Position numbers and translations under genes: made by a program | Source: Verrucomicrobiaceae bacterium | GTDB taxonomy: Bacteria > Verrucomicrobiota > Verrucomicrobiia > Verrucomicrobiales > Verrucomicrobiaceae | DNA length: 64,000 nt | NCBI GenBank assembly: GCA_947458455.1 | Contig: CANGYJ010000006.1 | Span: forward strand, 248,001-312,000 | Reading direction: 5' to 3' | The notes under the pieces: model-generated | The model's database searches: none | What the model saw: only the letters and a program-made list of their open reading frames with translations | Told to the model about the DNA's origin: nothing | Shown here: positions 52,334 through 59,926 of the stretch, piece by piece | Layout: each line of letters begins with the position of its first letter | Position numbering within the stretch: the stretch's first letter is position 1

Positions 52334-53707
52334 ATGAGCACCACCACCCTACCCGACGCCTCCGCCCCTTGGTACAAGCACCTCACCAAATACCACTGGT
52401 TCGTCTTCATTGTGGCCTCGCTCGCGTGGTTGTTTGATTGCCTTGATCAGCAGCTCTTCCTCCTGGCCCGCAATTCCGCCATGAAGGCGCTCCTGCCTCC
52501 AGGTATGGACCCCATCAAGTACGGCGGCTACGCCACCTCCATCTTCGTCGCAGGCTGGGCTACCGGCGGCCTCATCTTCGGCTCCGTGGGAGATCGCATC
52601 GGCCGGGCCAAGACGCTCACGCTCACCGTGCTCATCTACTCCGTCTGCACCGGTCTCTCCGCCTTCTCCAAAGGCTGGATCGATTTCGCCATCTACCGCT
52701 TCCTTACCGGCCTCGGCGTCGGCGGTGTCTTCGGCCTCGCCGTCGCTCTCGTGGCGGATACGCTTCCAGATACGGCCCGCGCCGGTGCGCTCGGCACCTT
52801 GCAGGCTCTGTCAGCCGTCGGAAACATCGCGGCGGGCATCACCAGCATGTACATGGGCAGTCTTGAGGCCTCGAAAGCCATCGAGCCCGGCACCGCGTGG
52901 AAATACATGTTCCTCGTCGGTGCCCTTCCCGCTTTCCTTTGCGTCTTCATCCAGATCCGTCTCAAAGAACCCGAGAAATGGGTCAAGGCGCGTGCCGCAG
53001 GCAAAGCCGCAGGCGTGAAGTTTGGCTCTTATTCTTCCCTGCTCGGTGATGTGCGCTGGCGGAAATCCGCCCTGCTCGGCATGGTGCTCTGCGTGGCCGG
53101 TGTGATCGGCCTTTGGGGCATCGGTTTCTTCAGTCCTGAACTCGTCGGCGATGTGATGGAACGCTCACTCAAGGCCGAAGGCGTGGCTCCGGAAAAGATC
53201 GCCGGAGAAAAGACCTACTGGATCGGCGTGAACTCCATCGTGCAGAATCTCGGTGCCTTCTTTGGCATGCTGCTCATGACGAAAATCGCTCAGAATCGCG
53301 GCCGCAAGCCCGCCTTTGCCATGGCCTACATCGCCGCCATGATCGCCACCATTGGCTTCTTCCAGTTCTTTGATGGCCGTGGAGATATTTGGATGAGCGC
53401 CGTCATGGGTGCCTGCCAGCTCGCCCTCTTCGCCGGCTTCGCCATCTACCTTCCTGAGCTCTTCCCCACCAGCCTGCGCAGCACCGGCACCAGCTTCTGC
53501 TACAACGTTGGACGTTTCGTCGCCGCCAGTGGTCCCTTCACCCTCGGCAGCCTGCAAGCAGCCCTCAAAGCCGGTGCCACCACGCCCGAAGCCAAGCTGG
53601 AGGCCTTCCGCACCGCCTGCACCTACATGAGCGCCATCTTCCTCCTCGGCCTCGTCGCCCTCGCCTTCCTCCCCGAGACCAAAGGCCGCCCGATGCCGGA
53701 GGATTGA
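52334..53707 (+). CDS. MFS transporter
   Basis: The 457-residue protein has 12 predicted membrane helices. The loop GSVGDRIGRAKTL between helices 2 and 3 and RFLTGLGVGGVFGLAVALVAD match the metabolite:H+ symporter/sugar-phosphate group. A GTSFCYNVGRFVAA motif lies in the second half. The substrate is probably an organic acid or sugar derivative and cannot be narrowed. The start is ATG 52334, directly after a GTCATTC-type repeat. Confidence 0.9.
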   Translation: MSTTTLPDASAPWYKHLTKYHWFVFIVASLAWLFDCLDQQLFLLARNSAMKALLPPGMDPIKYGGYATSIFVAGWATGGLIFGSVGDRIGRAKTLTLTVLIYSVCTGLSAFSKGWIDFAIYRFLTGLGVGGVFGLAVALVADTLPDTARAGALGTLQALSAVGNIAAGITSMYMGSLEASKAIEPGTAWKYMFLVGALPAFLCVFIQIRLKEPEKWVKARAAGKAAGVKFGSYSSLLGDVRWRKSALLGMVLCVAGVIGLWGIGFFSPELVGDVMERSLKAEGVAPEKIAGEKTYWIGVNSIVQNLGAFFGMLLMTKIAQNRGRKPAFAMAYIAAMIATIGFFQFFDGRGDIWMSAVMGACQLALFAGFAIYLPELFPTSLRSTGTSFCYNVGRFVAASGPFTLGSLQAALKAGATTPEAKLEAFRTACTYMSAIFLLGLVALAFLPETKGRPMPED

Positions 53708-53720
53708 ACCGCTTCGCGGC

Positions 53721-53796
53721 AATGACGAAATCAGAATGACGAATGCCGAAGCGCTTCGTCATTCAATCGTCATTCGACCTTCCTCATTCGTCATTT
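53721..53796. repeat. GAATGACGAA/TTCGTCATTC inverted repeat before 53802 gene
   Basis: Left arm AATGACGAAATCAGAATGACG and right arm TTCGTCATTCAATCGTCATTCG, joined at GAAGCGCTTC. It occupies the whole leader of the 53802 gene and ends six bases before its ATG. Confidence 0.78.
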
Positions 53797-53801
53797 TCAC
53801 C

Positions 53802-54083
53802 ATGACCTCTGCCGAACTCATCGCCCTCAAAGACCCGTCCAAACTCTCGCCCGAGGCCCAAACCCTCTGGCAAATCAAAAACGGCGATTGGGATGCCGCG
53901 CACAACATCGCGCAGGACATCCCCACCAAGATGGGTTCGTGGCTTCACGCCCTGCTGCACGTCATCGAGGGCGATCAATGGAACGCCGATTACTGGTTCT
54001 CGAAAGCGGGCAAGGCCTCACACGGCCCGAAGGACATCGACACGCTCTGGGATGAGATCGCGGTGGTCGTGCTCAAAGCTTAA
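53802..54083 (+). CDS. Conserved hypothetical protein, 93 residues
   Basis: A small cytoplasmic protein with helical segments: SAELIALKDPSKLSPEAQTLWQIKNGDWDAAHNIAQDIPTKMGSWLHALLHVIEGDQWNADYWFSKAGK. The pattern of WxIKNGDWDxAHxIAQ and HALLHxxEGDxxNAxYWFxKAG resembles short TPR/Sel1-like two-helix units. I do not recognise a named family. ATG 53802 directly follows a GAATGACGAA repeat. It is convergent with the DUF3500 gene, ten bases away. Confidence 0.7.
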   Translation: MTSAELIALKDPSKLSPEAQTLWQIKNGDWDAAHNIAQDIPTKMGSWLHALLHVIEGDQWNADYWFSKAGKASHGPKDIDTLWDEIAVVVLKA

Positions 54084-54092
54084 CGCCGGCCA

Positions 54093-55061
54093 TCACGCCA
54101 CCGCGAGGTGGAAGTAGCCGTGGATGTGCGGGAACCCTCGAAAGTACCAAACCATGTCCGGCCCCTCGATCTGCCAGGTGTCCCACACCTGATCGCCGCC
54201 GATGTCGAACTCACCGCCGTAGCAGGAGATGAAGAGACGCTCGACGATCTTTTGTGTCTCGATGGTCTTCATCGTGGCCTCCACATCGGCGGGGCGGAAA
54301 CACACCAGCATGCGGCGCATCGCTTCGAGTAGCTTCGCCTGCTGATCCTTCGTCAAATCAGCGCCCGAGAGCCCCGGCAGATCCGTTTTGCGTTTCACGA
54401 TCACCTCGGAAGGCTTTTCCGAGCGTGGCTCGCGGGCCACGAGGATCTTCTCACGCTGTTTGCCATCCAAGGCACTGACGAATTCATTGAAGACCAGCCC
54501 CTGATACCAAAAAGGATTGCCCGCATGGTCTTTCTCCTCGCGGAAGGCCTTGGCGAAGTTCCCGTAAAAGATCGGGCGACCTCCAAAACCGGCTGCCCCA
54601 TCGTTCCGCGCAAAGCAGCGACGCGTCACATGATGCCCCGTGTAGATGAATTCGAAGTCCGCGTCCTCCGGCCGGCCAAAGAAGCCCACCGAAGGCGTGT
54701 TCTTGATCTGGCCCATCAGATCCTTCTGCACCTGCCAGTTCATCTTCTCGCGATGCTCCGGGTGATGCAGCGACTCGAAAATCTGCCTCACAAGATCCTG
54801 CTGCTCCTTCGTGTAAAACGTGTGCAGCCGCTGCTCCGGGCAAATGTACCACCAATTGCTCACAAAACCGCGTTTCGCATGGTCACCCGGCAGCATGATC
54901 TTCGCGTGCTGCTCCTCCGTGAGACTCTGGTAGAACTGCATCGCCAACGAATCCGTGCTCGTGGCAGCACGCAGCGAAGGAAACACGGACAGCGCAGCCG
55001 TGGAGCCCATCGCACGCAAGATGTCGCGACGGCTAAAAGAAGCAGCAGAGAGCAGGTTCAT
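54093..55061 (-). CDS. Exported DUF3500 protein
   Basis: A 322-residue protein with a Tat-type signal (SRRDILRAMGSTAALSVFPSLRA). The mature part fits DUF3500: MQFYQSLTEEQHAKIMLPGDHAKRGFVSNWWYICPEQ, then GFFGRPEDADFEFIYTGHHVTRRCF and a C-terminal region with QVWDTWQIEGPDMVWYFRGFPHIHGYFHL. The family occurs in Planctomycetes and Verrucomicrobia and is of unknown function. Folding before export is implied by the Tat signal. ATG 55061 is preferred to GTG 55067. Confidence 0.87.
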   Translation of the reverse strand: MNLLSAASFSRRDILRAMGSTAALSVFPSLRAATSTDSLAMQFYQSLTEEQHAKIMLPGDHAKRGFVSNWWYICPEQRLHTFYTKEQQDLVRQIFESLHHPEHREKMNWQVQKDLMGQIKNTPSVGFFGRPEDADFEFIYTGHHVTRRCFARNDGAAGFGGRPIFYGNFAKAFREEKDHAGNPFWYQGLVFNEFVSALDGKQREKILVAREPRSEKPSEVIVKRKTDLPGLSGADLTKDQQAKLLEAMRRMLVCFRPADVEATMKTIETQKIVERLFISCYGGEFDIGGDQVWDTWQIEGPDMVWYFRGFPHIHGYFHLAVA

Positions 55062-55124
55062 CGGCACAGTGTGTCAAACCGGTGCCGAAAACGCCAGCGT
55101 TGATTTCGAGCCTCGCGGCCTGCC

Positions 55125-55177
55125 GTAGCACGGACTTTCCAGTCCGTGTCTGACCCGAGTTGGAAAACTCGGGCTAC
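55125..55177. repeat. BIME: paired REP hairpins with GTAG and CTAC ends
   Basis: GTAG, hairpin CACGGACTTTCCAGTCCGTG, spacer TCTGA, hairpin CCCGAGTTGGAAAACTCGGG, CTAC. This is the inverted-pair layout of REP elements. The GTAG head is the tetranucleotide described for RAYT-linked REPs. Confidence 0.8.
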
Positions 55178-55361
55178 GTCATGAACCCACCACACGGCTC
55201 ATGCCGTTGGAGGCCAAACGCCCCCGAAAGTGCCCCAAAGACGTCCGATCCCGCTCCTCAACTCTGGCTCTTCGCCCTCCGCCCCTCGCTCTCCGCGCCG
55301 TCAGGCCCAAACCAGCCGTTTTTTGGGAAGAGTGATTTTTCAGCCCTCGGTGCCCGCCCAA

Positions 55362-55412
55362 GGAGAGGCCCTTGCCAAGGGCCTCAAGCCGGGACTTGGC
55401 AAGTCCCGCTCC
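55362..55412. repeat. BIME with GGAG/CTCC ends
   Basis: GGAG, hairpin AGGCCCTTGCCAAGGGCCT, CAAGC, hairpin CGGGACTTGGCAAGTCCCG, CTCC. It is the same architecture as 55125-55177 with GGAG in place of GTAG. The remaining 55178-55361 and 55413-55533 hold no convincing gene. Confidence 0.7.
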
Positions 55413-55533
55413 CTGCACCGCCTGCCGCGCCTTCGCGTCTTTCGATCAAGCGCGTGAAGAATTCGCCAGCACGACGTGTCCCATCCCTAATTTTTTGCGG
55501 CTTCTCACGTCTTATAGCTACCAAGATACGCTT

Positions 55534-55809
55534 ATGGCCACTCCCGAGGAAACAGCAATTGCCGAATGGATGCTTCAAGAATTCACTGTGCAGGGACGAC
55601 TCTCCCAAACTCGCGCTGTCCGTGAGATTCGCCAGCATTTCGGCGAGCATCATCTCTACAAGAACAAGAATCGTAATTGGGCGCTTAACCGGCCTATTCT
55701 CGACGAGTTTCAGCGACTTACGCCCGAGGACACAGTATGGAGCCGTAGTCGTCAGCTTTGGCGTCAACGCCGCCCAACTGACCCTCCTGATACAAGAATG
55801 GTTCGTTAA
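55534..55809 (+). CDS. DUF6953-like small protein
   Basis: A 91-residue protein from ATG 55534: EETAIAEWMLQEFTVQGRLSQTRAVREIRQHFGEHHLYKNKNRNWALNRPILDEFQRLTPEDTVWSRSRQLWRQR. The order WML...AVxxIxxxFG...NKNxNxAI-like...VLxxFxxLT...VVWxRxxRxWR is that of DUF6953, a family of unknown function seen in many bacteria. Nothing upstream is coding and no partner is recognised. It opens the more AT-rich accessory patch. Confidence 0.75.
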   Translation: MATPEETAIAEWMLQEFTVQGRLSQTRAVREIRQHFGEHHLYKNKNRNWALNRPILDEFQRLTPEDTVWSRSRQLWRQRRPTDPPDTRMVR

Positions 55810-55900
55810 GGACTTGACCGAGTGCTGTGCGAGCACGGCATGACAGCTATAACTCCGGCTACTTCATGCTTATGAATGATCTTCAACACTCAGTCAAATC

Positions 55901-56386
55901 ATGAATTCTAGGAAAGCACTACTAATTCTCTGCATCATCCAGGTGTTGTCGTTTTTGTCCCGTCAGGCGATAGCTTCTGAAGAAATTTGCTTCTTGGCTC
56001 GGCCATCTGCCAATTCGACTGACATTTGCCTACTGAAGAGCCCGTCTGCGGGTTCATTTGATGTATGCTTGCTGAACCGCCCATCTGCCGCGTCGATTGA
56101 TGTCTGTTTCGTTTCAAGACCGACTGCATCATCCATCGACCTAGACCTAATCATTGTAGCCGCACCAACTGCTATCTCCAAAAACGTATGCGTCCTACAA
56201 CGTCCCTCAGCGACCTCTATTGATTTATGCATCCTTGATCGTCCCTCAGCAGGTTCTAAAGACGTCTTCCTAGCTCCCCGACCGTCAGCGAACTCAAAGG
56301 ATATCTGCATCCCAGTAGCTGACCCCCTCACGACTGGCGAAAAAATCATTCTCCTGTTACTTCTTGGTGTCCTCGAGGAAAAGTGA
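55901..56386 (+). CDS. Secreted protein of tandem 13-residue beta-repeats
   Basis: After a signal peptide (residues 1-26) the protein is almost wholly built of repeats with the consensus D-[VI]-C-[LF]-L-x-R-P-S-A-x-S-x. Repeats start at residues 28, 41, 54, 67, 80, 95, 108, 121 and 134; spacing is 13 except one of 15 between 80 and 95. Cys recurs at 30, 43, 56, 69, 97, 110 and 136. The repeat length and pattern resemble the 7(1) septoil-knot/DUF6150 class of bacterial beta-repeat proteins, but with RPSA in place of the acidic turn. The C-terminus is hydrophobic (KIILLLLLGVLEEK). ATG 55901 starts the signal. Function unknown; surface binding or a secreted effector are possible. Confidence 0.85.
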   Translation: MNSRKALLILCIIQVLSFLSRQAIASEEICFLARPSANSTDICLLKSPSAGSFDVCLLNRPSAASIDVCFVSRPTASSIDLDLIIVAAPTAISKNVCVLQRPSATSIDLCILDRPSAGSKDVFLAPRPSANSKDICIPVADPLTTGEKIILLLLLGVLEEK

Positions 56387-56509
56387 GGCCGCATCGTCTG
56401 AATTACGTGCACCCAAAAGCACAAACCAAAACAACAATTGATCCGGCTGAGTTGAAATCATTTCACCAAAAGCCAATCGAACAAGTAACTCTTCCACCCG
56501 CAAACCTGA

Positions 56510-56698
56510 ATGCCCCTCGACATTACCAGCACAATCGTAGGTGGTGCAATCGCCACCACAGCTTCTCTCTTGCTCCATTTCCTCAACCGTGCCCATCAAG
56601 AAGCCATCCAGCAAAACGAAATGGCTGTGAAACTCGCTATTGAGAAGGCCAAAACTGACCACGAGACACAGAAGTTCATGAACAATGGTAGCATGTAA
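56510..56698 (+). CDS. Possible small membrane protein
   Basis: A 62-residue frame: MPLDITSTIVGGAIATTASLLLHFLNRAHQEAIQQNEMAVKLAIEKAKTDHETQKFMNNGSM. Residues 7-25 form one membrane helix, and the rest is a charged coiled-coil-like helix. No family is recognised. It lies in the AT-rich patch between the repeat protein and the radical SAM gene. No Shine-Dalgarno is seen. Confidence 0.4.
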   Translation: MPLDITSTIVGGAIATTASLLLHFLNRAHQEAIQQNEMAVKLAIEKAKTDHETQKFMNNGSM

Positions 56699-56701
56699 GT
56701 C

Positions 56702-56824
56702 ATGACTGACCCGCGCATCGACATAATTCTCTGCGAGATGCTTGAATTTACAGACAGACTCAGGAGGCACCGCCGCGCACAGAGGTGGCAACGAATCAAA
56801 GACTTACTTGGCTGTGCATGGTGA
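56702..56824 (+). CDS. Possible 40-residue protein
   Basis: ATG 56702 opens three bases after the previous stop and encodes MTDPRIDIILCEMLEFTDRLRRHRRAQRWQRIKDLLGCAW, strongly basic in its second half. It could be a small DNA-binding or toxin-like peptide, but the shortness makes this uncertain. Confidence 0.25.
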   Translation: MTDPRIDIILCEMLEFTDRLRRHRRAQRWQRIKDLLGCAW

Positions 56825-56940
56825 CGACCGCAGTGGCCATAAGACAAATAGTGCGCTCATGAAACCGGCACTTGGCAATCTGATATGTAAGTAAAGTTCT
56901 TCGCTTGATGTCGCTGAGCTTGGATCGTTAACCACCCACC

Positions 56941-58158
56941 TCACACCCCTCGCTTCTTCTCCAGCCCGCGATACACACCGAAGTCGTTGAAGAAGTATTT
57001 TTTGGCGAGCCAGTACATCCAGTGCTTCTCGGGGATCTCTTCACCTTCGCGCCATTGGCTGGTGCGCGGGGTCATGCTCTCGATCTCGGCCATGGCGGTC
57101 TGGCGGATGGTGCTGTCCTTGGCGGTGTGCTTCGTCACGACAGCCTTCACGAGGTCGGGGCGCTCCAGGACGATGCAGCCGCGGGTGTTTTGGGAGGCGA
57201 TGGTGCGGAAGTCGCTGAGGAACTCGCTTTTCGTGAAGACATCAAAGAGGTCGTCGCTAGTGCGGACGCTTTCTTTGGCGAACTGGATGATGGGGCAGGG
57301 CTCGATCATGCCGGTGGGGCTGATGTGGTGGCTGATGCCATTGGCCATCGGGCAGAGCGCCTGACCCTGATGATCGTAGTAGGCATCGACGATGGCGATG
57401 GGCAGCTTCGCCCGCATGTTGACGACGAACCGGCGCACCTGCGTGATCTGTTCCGGCGTCAAAGCCAGCTCGGCGCTGATTTTCGGCCCGACGGGGCGGT
57501 AGGTGTGATACCAGGCGTAATGGACGCCCATGTCGATGAGGCGGCGCAGCCAGGTCTCGGTGAGGAGGTCGTCGATGTTCGTCTTGCAAAGGCTGGTGGC
57601 CACGCCGGTGAGCACCTTGGCGTCGAGGCAGTTTTGCAGCCCCCGGAGCGTGCGGGTGAGCACGTCCGTTTTGCCACGGCGTTCATTGCTGACAACTTCC
57701 GTGCCTTCGATGCTGACGAGCGGGGTGATGTTGCCGAGCTTCCGCATGGCGGTGGCAGCTTTCTCGGTGATCATCTGGCCGTTCGTGAAGACCTGGAAGT
57801 AGGCGTCCGGGTGCATCGAGAGGAAATCGAAGAGCTCCGGGTGCATGAAGGGCTCGCCGCCGAGGATGCCGAAGAAGGCATTCCCGCGCCGCTTGGCATC
57901 GTTCACGATCTTGTTCAGCTCGTCGAGGTTCAACGACTCACGCGGTTTATCCACATCCACCCAGCAGCCTTGGCAGCGGAGGTTGCAGGAGTTCAGGATG
58001 GAGATGTAGAAGAAAGGCGGGAAGAACTGCCCCTGCTTCATGCGCTGCTTATGCAGCATCACGGACCGCGCCCCCTTGTAACCGAAATTCCAGCCGATCT
58101 TGGCCAGGCAAAGCGGATCGACGGTGCGAAGGATGCGTGAGGTGAGGGAAAGGAGCAT
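56941..58158 (-). CDS. Radical SAM protein with C-terminal Cys-rich domain
   Basis: The 405-residue protein carries the [4Fe-4S] motif C58-x3-C62-x2-C65 in ILNSCNLRCQGCW, followed by GGEPFMHPELFDFL, TNGQMITEKAATAM and VSIEGTEVVSNERRGKTDV, the usual SAM-binding and barrel features. A second Cys cluster near ALCPMANGISHHISPTGMIEPCPIIQFA is SPASM-like and probably holds an auxiliary cluster. Members modify peptides or other metabolites; no precursor peptide is evident next to it. ATG 58158 gives the conserved N-terminus; the start is directly preceded by GAATGACGAA repeats. Confidence 0.87.
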   Translation of the reverse strand: MLLSLTSRILRTVDPLCLAKIGWNFGYKGARSVMLHKQRMKQGQFFPPFFYISILNSCNLRCQGCWVDVDKPRESLNLDELNKIVNDAKRRGNAFFGILGGEPFMHPELFDFLSMHPDAYFQVFTNGQMITEKAATAMRKLGNITPLVSIEGTEVVSNERRGKTDVLTRTLRGLQNCLDAKVLTGVATSLCKTNIDDLLTETWLRRLIDMGVHYAWYHTYRPVGPKISAELALTPEQITQVRRFVVNMRAKLPIAIVDAYYDHQGQALCPMANGISHHISPTGMIEPCPIIQFAKESVRTSDDLFDVFTKSEFLSDFRTIASQNTRGCIVLERPDLVKAVVTKHTAKDSTIRQTAMAEIESMTPRTSQWREGEEIPEKHWMYWLAKKYFFNDFGVYRGLEKKRGV

Positions 58159-58166
58159 GGGGGGGG

Positions 58167-58271
58167 AATGACGAATGCAGAATGGCGAAGGACGAATGAC
58201 GGAAAACGGAGGCCACGGGCGAAATGGCGTCAATGAGGTCAATCGGGTCAAGATTGGGGTCAAGAGGTCAC
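58167..58271. repeat. GAATGACGAA and TTGACC-type repeats before the radical SAM gene
   Basis: 58167-58200 has GAATGACGAATGCAG and GAAGGACGAATGAC words; 58229-58271 has GTCAATGAGGTCAAT and GGTCAAGATTGG words. They form the leader of the radical SAM gene and share words with the elements at 39623, 53721 and 4434. The rest of the gap to 58395 holds no recognised gene. Confidence 0.6.
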
Positions 58272-58395
58272 GATGCGCCCAAAGGTCAAGACACACGGAC
58301 GCAAAAAACGCGGAGCCAAAGGGCATCAAGCTGCTTTTGCAGCACTTCGAGCCAGCACCACCTACCTTTCGCGGCCAAGCTAGCCGCAGCGGTGA

Positions 58396-59772
58396 TCAAT
58401 GCACGATCTGCACCTCATCACCGACGCCGGTGAGGGAGAAGAAAAGCTTCGCCTGATCATACGGCAGGCGGATGCAGCCGTGGGAGGCGGGGCTGCCGGT
58501 GACGTAGCCACTGTGGAGGCCGATGGCGCTGCAATTCAAGCGCATGAACCATGGCATGGCGCAGTGATAGAGTGTGGAGGTGTGCGAGCGGTGCTTGTCC
58601 GTGATGACGTAACGACCGGAAGGCGTGCGGTAGCCTTCACGACCCGTGGAGACGGAGGTGCTGGCGATGACTTTGCCATTCTTAGTGACCCAGGCACGCT
58701 GACTGGAGAGATCGACGGTAACAAGCGTGTCTGGCTCCGCATCAGGATCACGACCGAGGAGCACACGCATGAGGAAAAGGTAACCCTGCGTGGCGGCGAA
58801 GTTGATGGGATAGCGATGGTAGCGGGAGGTGGACATGCCGGGCTTGGCCCCAGCTTTCATGAGGGCCACCGCGCCTTCCACGTCACCACGGGCGGAGCAG
58901 CAGATGAGCGGGGTGACGCCGCGATCACTCTCCATGGCATTGCGCAGATCTTTGATGGTGCAGCGGTCGATCAATTCTTTGGCGATGGGGCTTTTGAAGC
59001 GGGTGTTGGGATCGACACCTAGGCTGGTGAGCGCCGCAATCACCGGCGTGTTTCGACGCAGCGAGGCGACAAGGATGGGGGCCTGATTTTCGCGGCCGGG
59101 TTCATTCAAATCCACGCCGCACATCGCGAGCACCGGCACCATATCCGCCTGCCCCGAACGAACGGCAGCACAGAGCGGTGTATCGCCAAACTGGGTCTTC
59201 TCAGAGGGATTAAAACCCATCGCCACGAGGTGCGCCACGCGTTCCGCATCACGCAGGATCACTGCCTGGAAAACAGAAGGCAGTGCATCGGTGCTCGGCC
59301 AGAGCGTGGACCAAACTTCGCTGATCGGATCGAGTATAGGCCGCCACTTTTTTGGCTCGTAGGGGATGGTGGAGGCCTTGGCAAAGGCTGGCTTGGTTGG
59401 AACAACAGCCAGAGCAGCTTGGTCTTCGAGCGCCTGTGGCTTTGCAGCGGACTTCGACGTGCTCGCGAATGTCATCACAGGAGGTGGCACATCTTGCAGT
59501 TTTTTGAGCGAGTCAATCTCGACCGGCTGGGTGGGCTTGATGGAAGCCACCGGAGGAAAATTTGCCTCGACGGATTTCGCGGATCGCAGTTCAGCGCCGA
59601 TCGTATTGACAGGCTTTTTGGCGACTAGCGCGACATCAGCCGTGGAAAGATTTACCGGAAAGCTAAACAGTTCAGTCTGCTTGAGCATACCAATCAATGC
59701 GGCAAACACGCCAGCGCCAATTAAGGGCGGCAGGCAGAAAGCGGATAGGGCCTGGAACCAGTGGGCTTTCAT
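58396..59772 (-). CDS. Ankyrin-repeat L,D-transpeptidase
   Basis: The 458-residue protein has an N-terminal membrane anchor (LPPLIGAGVFAALIGMLK), a Lys/Pro/Ala-rich linker, several ankyrin repeats (about 175-345, for example GDTPLCAAVRSGQADMVPVLAMCGVDLN and GVTPLICCSARGDVEGAVALMKAGAKP), and a C-terminal YkuD domain (about 355-458). HSGYVTGSPASHGCIRLP contains the catalytic His, Gly, Ser, His and Cys. YkuD enzymes form 3-3 cross-links in peptidoglycan or attach lipoproteins to it. The combination with ankyrin repeats is uncommon and suggests a fixed protein partner in the periplasm. Confidence 0.87.
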   Translation of the reverse strand: MKAHWFQALSAFCLPPLIGAGVFAALIGMLKQTELFSFPVNLSTADVALVAKKPVNTIGAELRSAKSVEANFPPVASIKPTQPVEIDSLKKLQDVPPPVMTFASTSKSAAKPQALEDQAALAVVPTKPAFAKASTIPYEPKKWRPILDPISEVWSTLWPSTDALPSVFQAVILRDAERVAHLVAMGFNPSEKTQFGDTPLCAAVRSGQADMVPVLAMCGVDLNEPGRENQAPILVASLRRNTPVIAALTSLGVDPNTRFKSPIAKELIDRCTIKDLRNAMESDRGVTPLICCSARGDVEGAVALMKAGAKPGMSTSRYHRYPINFAATQGYLFLMRVLLGRDPDAEPDTLVTVDLSSQRAWVTKNGKVIASTSVSTGREGYRTPSGRYVITDKHRSHTSTLYHCAMPWFMRLNCSAIGLHSGYVTGSPASHGCIRLPYDQAKLFFSLTGVGDEVQIVH

Positions 59773-59926
59773 GTTTGCGACTCGGGGCGGCGGTTAATAT
59801 CGCTTTCGAGTAAGCTGTCGAGGTGTCTCTTTAATCAATATGGAAGTTTTACCTTGTTGCGGGTTATATTTTCTTGGCGAGAGCAGTAATTTATGGAAAT
59901 CACTAAATCATACGGGAACATACCGC

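Noticed and set aside
55140-55420. CRISPR-like array in the repeat-rich gap
   Set aside because: The hairpins differ in sequence and are not regularly spaced with unique spacers; they are REP/BIME elements. No cas gene is present.
57022-58140. Plus-strand open frame opposite the radical SAM gene
   Set aside because: Antisense of a recognised gene; no independent evidence.
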